The notes beneath the pieces were generated by a model. It made no database searches and was not told the DNA's origin. It saw only the letters and a list, made by a program, of their open reading frames with translations. The translations under genes were made by a program, and so were the position numbers. A DNA stretch of 64,000 nucleotides. It comes from JBNFVY01 sp049943335. Its GTDB lineage: Bacteria > Pseudomonadota > Alphaproteobacteria > Rhodobacterales > Rhodobacteraceae. Shown in pieces: positions 62,222 to 64,000 of the stretch (the stretch's first letter is position 1; every line of letters starts with the position of its first letter). The DNA is taken from positions 1-64,000 of the forward strand of contig NZ_JBNFVY010000012.1 of assembly GCF_049943335.1 (NCBI RefSeq). The letters are read 5' to 3'.

Positions 62222-62542
62222 GCAACCAATCCTTTGACTCGTTACATCTGCTCGGCCCCCACCGAAGTCGCAAATGTCGTATCAACGATGATCACAACTG
62301 GCGTGCATTGTCAAAAATAGGCGGAAATTCGCTCATCGCGGCCCGGTAATGAGACGCTCGGCGCCGCGATTGTTTCGGGAAAACCATGAGATTGATCCGC
62401 AGGTAACGTTAACACCATGACGGACAATCCGAATCATATTTTTGGGGCCCAATTTTTCAGGCGCCCGCATGGGGCGGCAAAAAAAAATGGGCTGCAACGC
62501 GTGACGCGTGCAGCCCGAGGCACCTTTGAGGGAATGAGGGTC
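62222..62542. other. Spacer between the Hint protein and the 46-residue gene
   Basis: The first half is upstream of the Hint gene and must carry its promoter, but no convincing -35/-10 pair was picked. The second half holds the terminator of the following minus-strand gene. No other coding frame stands out. Confidence 0.6.
62479..62516 (-). terminator. Rho-independent terminator of the 46-residue gene
   Basis: On the minus strand GGGCTGCACGCG pairs with CGCGTTGCAGCCC (one bulged base) across a TCA loop, then one A and nine T. It lies 27 bases after the stop at 62543. Confidence 0.9.
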
Positions 62543-62683
62543 TTAAGCCTCAGCAGCTTTCTTTGTGGCATCCGCGCTGCGGGCGGAAACGGCGGCTTTG
62601 CGGGCCGCGCCACGGGTCCAGGGCAGTTTGGTGTCGCATTTGACTGATTGTGCGATCACCGATTGCATCCAACGTTTCTTCAT
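62543..62683 (-). CDS. Small basic protein, 46 residues
   Basis: ATG at 62683 with GGAGCG seven bases upstream and a TAA stop at 62543, followed by a strong terminator. The product begins MKKRWMQSVIAQSV and continues PWTRGAARKAAVSARS, basic and Ala-rich, with one Cys and two Trp. Short proteins starting KRWM, about 45 residues, recur in Rhodobacterales genomes as unknowns. No longer frame is available on this strand; its own signals argue for a true gene. Confidence 0.75.
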   Translation of the reverse strand: MKKRWMQSVIAQSVKCDTKLPWTRGAARKAAVSARSADATKKAAEA

Positions 62684-62930
62684 CGTTTCGCTCCATTCAC
62701 TGGCAGTCGTGCCGCTCTGCCTCTGGTGACCACTTTGTTGTGGCTTGTTTGAATTTCTGAACGGTTAATGGGGCATGTTCGTGACCAAGATGCGAAAAAC
62801 TAAAAAAACTTCGCAGGACGGCCACAACTGGGTGAAAACCGCTCAAAGCGTTGGAAATAGTGGGTTCAATGACGGGTTCTTATGGTGGTGTCGGGGTTTT
62901 TTCGTCAAATTTGGCGCAAAAGTGGCGCAA

Positions 62931-63689
62931 CTAAAGGCGAATTGCCGCAATCAGGCGGCCATAGTCGGCCTCTTGGCGATGGACAGAGCGCCGGTAGGAA
63001 TAAAACAGCGCCGGATCGCCATAGGTGCAGTAACGCGTCCATTCCGCGTGTCCGACACCGGCCTGTCGCAGCCTGTGCAATCCGAAGCCCGGAAGGTCAA
63101 AGTGATATCGCCCCCCGTTACCGTTCGCGAAGAAGCGGGCGTTGTCCGGGTCCTCGGCCAGAAAATCCTCTAGGAATTCCTCGCCGACTTCGTAGTTTTG
63201 TTGGCTGATAGTCGGCCCGACGATCGCGGAAATGTCGGCCCGTTCAGCGCCGAGATCCTCCATCGCATCCAGCGTCGCTTCCAGCACGCCCGCAATGGCA
63301 CCCTTCCATCCGGCGTGAGCAGCGCCGACGACACCCGCTTTGCGATCGGCAAACAGGACAGGCTGGCAGTCGGCGGTCAGCACGGACAGGGCCAGCCCCG
63401 GCGTTGCGGTCACAAGCGCATCCGCTTTCGGAACGCCGCCCCGGTGCGGGCCCGTGACCTTGACCACGTCGGCCGAATGCACCTGGTGGACACCGATCAG
63501 CTCCGATGGTGCGACGTTCATCGCATCGGCGACGCGCGCGCGGTTGATTTCAACAATGTCAGATTGATCCGAACTGCCGGGGCCGCAGTTCAACCCTTCA
63601 AACACGCCCGAGGATGCGCCGCCGCACCGGGTGAAGAACCCGTGCGTTATTCCGTTCAGAGCAGCCGCAGTCAAAATTTCCATTGTCAT
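62931..63689 (-). CDS. pgeF: Peptidoglycan editing factor PgeF (laccase domain / YfiH)
   Basis: 252 residues of the multicopper-like Cu-oxidase_4 family. Conserved metal/active-site residues are in GVHQVHSADV (His), LTADCQPVLFAD (Cys) and GAAHAGWKGA (His). PgeF acts on wrongly made muropeptide precursors in E. coli; homologues also show purine-nucleoside activity. It begins at 63689, overlapping the stop of the upstream gene (ATGA). Confidence 0.92.
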   Translation of the reverse strand: MTMEILTAAALNGITHGFFTRCGGASSGVFEGLNCGPGSSDQSDIVEINRARVADAMNVAPSELIGVHQVHSADVVKVTGPHRGGVPKADALVTATPGLALSVLTADCQPVLFADRKAGVVGAAHAGWKGAIAGVLEATLDAMEDLGAERADISAIVGPTISQQNYEVGEEFLEDFLAEDPDNARFFANGNGGRYHFDLPGFGLHRLRQAGVGHAEWTRYCTYGDPALFYSYRRSVHRQEADYGRLIAAIRL

Positions 63690-64000
63690 GGATCGAACCC
63701 GGGTGGACAGGTGGACCCGTTAGCGTAAAGAGCGAGGGCCTTGAACAACTGTCCCATCTTTTCAGGGTGGGTCAAGCGTCGATGCGCCGCGATATGGGCA
63801 TCCAACGCTACACCCGTAAGGTTTTCTGCAAGTGCTTGCGCGCGCGGTGTGATGCCCAGGCGCTCAAGTAGAACCCCTTGTGCGGTCAGGCCGGACACGG
63901 CCACCCCGTTCGATCGGGCAAGCCGGGCTATCGGTTCAAAATCGACATGGGCGGTCACGTCGGCCTGGCCGGGATTGGCAAATGGGTCTTCAAACGCGTG
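63686..64000 (-). CDS. MidA/NDUFAF7-family SAM-dependent methyltransferase, 3' part only
   Basis: Cut by the window end; the last 104 residues are visible. The block FEDPFANPGQADVTAHVDF and RLTHPEKMGQLFKAL matches the COG1565 family whose mitochondrial homologue methylates a complex I subunit. Coupled to pgeF by an ATGA overlap. The SAM-binding domain is outside the window. Confidence 0.85.
   Translation of the reverse strand, partial: HAFEDPFANPGQADVTAHVDFEPIARLARSNGVAVSGLTAQGVLLERLGITPRAQALAENLTGVALDAHIAAHRRLTHPEKMGQLFKALALYANGSTCPPGFDP

Noticed and set aside
62775..63173. 132-codon plus-strand ORF
   Set aside because: Its second half is antisense to pgeF, and the first half has no homologous character.

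Overview
The window is a 64 kb, GC-rich, densely coded segment from a Rhodobacterales-type alphaproteobacterium (roseobacter/Rhodobacter lineage). The evidence is GcrA, the aerobic cob pathway, a smoEFGK-smoS-mtlK polyol operon, a glpD-glpSTPQUV-glpK glycerol operon, a stand-alone CbiM-like permease under a B12 riboswitch, and start/stop-overlapping (ATGA, GTGA, TGATG) operons throughout. Gene names come from protein motifs and gene order read by eye; no database search was run.

Regions. 1-8.9 kb: aerobic cobalamin synthesis (cobH partial, cobI, cobJ, antisense cobK, cobL, cobE, cobM, cobB, cobA), then a B12 riboswitch, a CbiM-like cobalt permease, a strong terminator and cobF. With a CobG or CobZ step (not in the window) these enzymes carry uroporphyrinogen III to hydrogenobyrinic acid a,c-diamide. 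8.9-14.5 kb, minus strand: thiamine salvage and transport (thiM-thiE-thiD-thiY-tenA-thiZ-thiX) behind a TPP riboswitch whose expression platform appears to be a hairpin holding the thiM ribosome binding site. 14.9-22 kb: rimO, an ABC-2 exporter with a DsbA-like protein, an unknown protein, gcrA, a lone ABC-2 permease and a HAD phosphatase. 22.1-29.6 kb: SorC-type regulator and polyol (sorbitol/mannitol) uptake and oxidation, with two operator-like repeats over a promoter. 29.5-41.3 kb: acyl-CoA synthetase, argD-argF, PiT phosphate transporter, NUDIX, gnd, hrpB, meaB, rpmB. 41.5-48.5 kb: small envelope genes (DUF2946-like, PCu(A)C copper chaperone), class III sirtuin, LMW phosphatase, lepA, a PEP-CTERM-like surface protein, a small membrane protein and an entericidin, with several short tandem repeats in the spacers. 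48.5-58.7 kb: glpR, divergent from glpD-glpS-glpT-glpP-glpQ-glpU-glpV-glpK. 58.7-64 kb: DUF1150 and Hsp20 (RpoH-like promoter), DUF465, purE-purK, a Hint-like protein lacking its catalytic residues, a 46-residue basic protein, pgeF and the 3' end of a MidA-family gene.

The most interesting signals are: complementary loss of ATPase motifs in GlpS and GlpT, which would leave exactly one intact ATP site in a heterodimeric importer; paired operator-like sites for the polyol and glycerol regulators; a Hint domain without its cysteine and histidine; divergent cobK/cobL start codons sharing a CATG; and recurrent intergenic minisatellites between 41 and 49 kb. No CRISPR array, insertion sequence, phage gene, rRNA or tRNA was found.
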